Source: an uncultured Collinsella sp. (GTDB lineage: Bacteria > Actinomycetota > Coriobacteriia > Coriobacteriales > Coriobacteriaceae). Taken from it: a stretch of DNA of 16,032 nucleotides. Under the pieces are notes generated by a model. That model saw only the letters and a program-made list of their open reading frames with translations, was not told the origin of the DNA and ran no database searches. Positions 13,726 to 16,032 of this stretch are shown in pieces. The DNA lies in assembly GCA_902495545.1 (NCBI GenBank), contig CABUXM010000046.1:1-16032 (forward strand). The letters are read 5' to 3'. Positions within the stretch are counted from its first letter, which is position 1. Each line of letters opens with the position of its first letter. Both the position numbers and the translations under genes were made by a program.

Positions 13726-16032
13726 TTAGCGCCTGTCGCCGCCCAGCAGCGCCAGAACATCTTCGCGGGTAAACAGCGCCGACGAGATGCCGTCGCCGCC
13801 GAGCACGCTGTTGACCAGGTCGCGCTTGGACTCCTGCATCTGCATAATGCGCTCCTCGATCGTGTCCTTGGCGATGAGCTTGTACACGGTCACGGTATGT
13901 TGCTGGCCAATACGGTGCGCGCGGTCGGTCGCCTGGTCCTGCGCTGCCACGTTCCACCACGGGTCGTAGTGGATGACCACGTCGGCCGCCGTCAGGTTAA
14001 GGCCCACGCCGCCCGCCTTGAGCGAAATCAAAAAGACCGGAACCTCGCCCGCTTGGAACTGCGCGACCATCTTGGCGCGGCTCTCCTTAGACGAAGCGCC
14101 CATGAGCTTAAGGAAGGCGATGTCCTCCTTGGCCAAGCGCTTACCGATGATATCGAGCATACCCGTAAACTGGCTGAACAACAGGATGCGATGCCCGCCG
14201 TCGAGTGCGCCGTGCACGAGCTCCATGCACGTATCGAGTTTGGCGCTCCCCGCCTTGTAATCCTCGTAGTGTAGACGCGGGTCGCAGCAGATCTGGCGCA
14301 GCTTGGTGAGCTCGGCGAGCACCTTGAGCTTGTCCTTCTTAAACTCCCCAGCCTCGCGGTGCTGTACCTGCTGGGCGATGCGGTCCTGGTTGGCCAGGTA
14401 GAGCTTGCGTTGCTCGCCGGTAAGCTGTGCCATGACGGTGTCCTCGATCTTCTCGGGCAGGTCGGCCACCACGTCTTCCTTGACACGGCGCAGCACAAAC
14501 GGCGACACGAGCGCCTGCAGGCGAGCGGCGCTATCGCCCTCGGCATGCTCGACCGGACTTTCGAAGCGCTTGGCAAACGACTCGCGCGTGCCCAGCAGGC
14601 CCGGCATCAAAAAGTCGAAGATGCTCCAGAGCTCGGACAAGCGGTTTTCGATGGGCGTGCCCGTCAGGGCAAAGCGCACGCCGGCAGGCAGGCGCTTTGC
14701 GGCGCGCGCCACCTGCGTGAGCGGGTTTTTAATGTACTGGGCCTCATCGAGCACCACGCGGGCAAAATCCTGCTCGACGTACTCGTCGATATCGCGCCGC
14801 ATAAGGTCATACGACGTCACAACCACGTTATGCTCGGCCACGCCGGCAATCTGTACACGACGTTGAGCCTTGGCGCCCACAATGGCGCACACATCGAGCG
14901 ACGGGGCAAAGCGCTCCAGCTCGGCAGTCCAGTTGTACACGAGTGAGGCCGGGCATACCACGAGCGTGGGCTTGGTGTCCCCCGCCTCCACGCGCGCCAG
15001 GATATGCGCGATCATCTGGAGCGTCTTGCCCAGGCCCATGTCGTCGGCCAAGATGCCGCCAAGGCCCAGGTGTTCGAGCGAGCCGAGCCACTGGTATCCG
15101 TCGACCTGGTAACCGCGCATCGTTGCCTTGAGCGATGCCGGCACCGTAAAGTCCATCTTGCCGAGCGTGTCCAGGCGCTCGACGGTGCGGCGGAACGCGG
15201 CGTCGCGATCGGCCTCAAGCGCCGGCGTGCGTGCGAGCATGCTATCGACAAAAAGAGTGCTCGACGCGGGAAGCGACACGCCGTCGAGCAGGTCGACGGC
15301 ATCGACACCCAGATCTTCGGCAAGGCCAAACGCGGCGCGCGCTCCCTCATCCAGGCGCACGATGTCGCCGGACGTCAGGCGCGCAAACGTCTGGTGGCGC
15401 TTGTACGAGTCCAGATAGATGGCAAGATCTGCCGCCGAAAGCCCGCTCGCGCCCAGCTCGACATCGAGCAGATTGCTCTTGACGGTCGCACGAACCGAGA
15501 GTTTGGGCGCGGGACGCACCGAAATCTGGCGCAGACGGTCGCTGAGCATGACCTCACCCAGCTCGGACAGGGCGGACAGACCCTCGGTCAGCAGGCAGAA
15601 CAAGCTCTCATCATCGCGCTCCTCAAACGCCAGACCGCCCTCGTAGAAATCGAAGTACAGAGCCGCTGTATCCATAACGCGAAACTCCGCTATCTCGTCG
15701 CGGGGCGGCACGCCGGGGCGTTGCTCTTCGAAGGGACTGCCCGGAGCGCCCAGGCTAAAGAGATCCGCCGACCAATCGCCGTAGGTAACCGTAATCTTGC
15801 AGGTCACGAGCCCATCGTCGACGCCGATTGCCATGGCAAAGCTCGGCTCGGGTGCCACGGTATCGAGCGCGGCGGGCGCGGTAAGGTCGGTATAGTCGCG
15901 CAAAATGGGCAGCGCCATACGACAGAACTCCCCCACCTGGTCGACAGCGATATGGATCGGCGTGCGACAGGGCAGTAAGCGCGATAGGAACGGCGCCGCA
16001 TGCTGGGCAAACGCTACATCGGCGCGGCGCGC
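13726..16032 (-). CDS. SNF2-family DEAD/DEAH-like helicase (5' partial)
   Basis: The frame is open to the right edge with no stop; translation upstream of the GTG at 15936 (ending AQHAAPFLSRLLPC...VDQV) reads as coding, so the true start is outside. At least 768 residues are visible. The first part (bases 15150-16032) fits the SNF2-associated N-terminal region of bacterial homologues. The Rad54/SNF2 ATPase follows: motif I ILADDMGLGKTLQMI (about 15015-15057), motif Ia TLVVCPASLVYNWTAEL, motif II VLDEAQYIKN (about 14730-14760), motif III ALTGTPIENRLSELW, then ILLFSQFTGMLDIIG, motif V LISLKAGGVGLNLT and motif VI DQATDRAHRIGQ. The protein is a DNA translocase that probably remodels protein-DNA complexes; its bacterial role is poorly defined. 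Stop TAA at 13726-13728; no clear terminator follows. Confidence 0.95.
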   Translation of the reverse strand, partial: ARRADVAFAQHAAPFLSRLLPCRTPIHIAVDQVGEFCRMALPILRDYTDLTAPAALDTVAPEPSFAMAIGVDDGLVTCKITVTYGDWSADLFSLGAPGSPFEEQRPGVPPRDEIAEFRVMDTAALYFDFYEGGLAFEERDDESLFCLLTEGLSALSELGEVMLSDRLRQISVRPAPKLSVRATVKSNLLDVELGASGLSAADLAIYLDSYKRHQTFARLTSGDIVRLDEGARAAFGLAEDLGVDAVDLLDGVSLPASSTLFVDSMLARTPALEADRDAAFRRTVERLDTLGKMDFTVPASLKATMRGYQVDGYQWLGSLEHLGLGGILADDMGLGKTLQMIAHILARVEAGDTKPTLVVCPASLVYNWTAELERFAPSLDVCAIVGAKAQRRVQIAGVAEHNVVVTSYDLMRRDIDEYVEQDFARVVLDEAQYIKNPLTQVARAAKRLPAGVRFALTGTPIENRLSELWSIFDFLMPGLLGTRESFAKRFESPVEHAEGDSAARLQALVSPFVLRRVKEDVVADLPEKIEDTVMAQLTGEQRKLYLANQDRIAQQVQHREAGEFKKDKLKVLAELTKLRQICCDPRLHYEDYKAGSAKLDTCMELVHGALDGGHRILLFSQFTGMLDIIGKRLAKEDIAFLKLMGASSKESRAKMVAQFQAGEVPVFLISLKAGGVGLNLTAADVVIHYDPWWNVAAQDQATDRAHRIGQQHTVTVYKLIAKDTIEERIMQMQESKRDLVNSVLGGDGISSALFTREDVLALLGGDRR

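Noticed and set aside
15004..15978. 324-codon + strand frame opposite the SNF2 helicase
   Set aside because: Shadow of the helicase gene; all SNF2 motifs are on the minus strand.
1..16032. CRISPR arrays, tRNA/rRNA genes, insertion sequences, phage genes
   Set aside because: No regularly spaced direct repeats, cloverleaf or rRNA segments, transposase or integrase frames were seen on either strand.

Overview
The window looks like chromosomal DNA of a high-GC (by eye about 60%) Gram-positive bacterium. A gut actinobacterium of the class Coriobacteriia, close to Collinsella, fits best. The support is an LAxTG cell-wall sorting tail, AAGGAGG-type ribosome sites, a GAAC-N4-GTTC SOS box, a folate-dependent formate ligase and a superoxide reductase (an anaerobe trait). 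The genus is an inference from style, not the result of a search.

Layout, left to right. (1) Bases 1-2370 (+) hold the 3' part of a secreted, wall-anchored phosphatidylinositol-specific phospholipase C, followed by a terminator. (2) A small PH-like protein (-) and a double zinc-ribbon protein (-) follow; the latter has its own strong terminator. (3) A divergent CDF metal exporter (+) meets, tail to tail with 12 bp between, a membrane protein (-) with FHA-ligand-like threonines, a PASTA-like domain and C-terminal heptads. (4) Formate-tetrahydrofolate ligase fhs (-) has its own promoter and terminator. (5) ruvC-ruvA-ruvB (-), the Holliday-junction resolution operon, is joined by two TGATG stop/start overlaps and preceded by a LexA-type SOS box that abuts the -10 element. 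(6) A 294-bp gap holds a long imperfect palindrome and a perfect 12-bp hairpin, probably a dispersed repeat or structured RNA. (7) A 661-aa protein (-) has the full architecture of glutamine-dependent NAD+ synthetase, but the catalytic residues of both the glutaminase and the synthetase active sites are replaced. (8) A class III-like superoxide reductase (-) has lost its first iron site and has a symmetric hairpin in its leader. (9) A SNF2-family helicase (-) runs off the right edge.

The core-metabolism and repair genes (fhs, ruvCAB) are ordinary. The most unusual item is the NAD-synthetase-like protein: an intact, full-length reading frame whose fold-defining segments still align with NadE while the E-K-C triad and the SGGxDS PP-loop are gone. 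That pattern suggests a pseudoenzyme with a new role rather than a decaying gene. The palindromic element next to it and the SOS box in front of ruvC are the other structures a gene list alone would miss.
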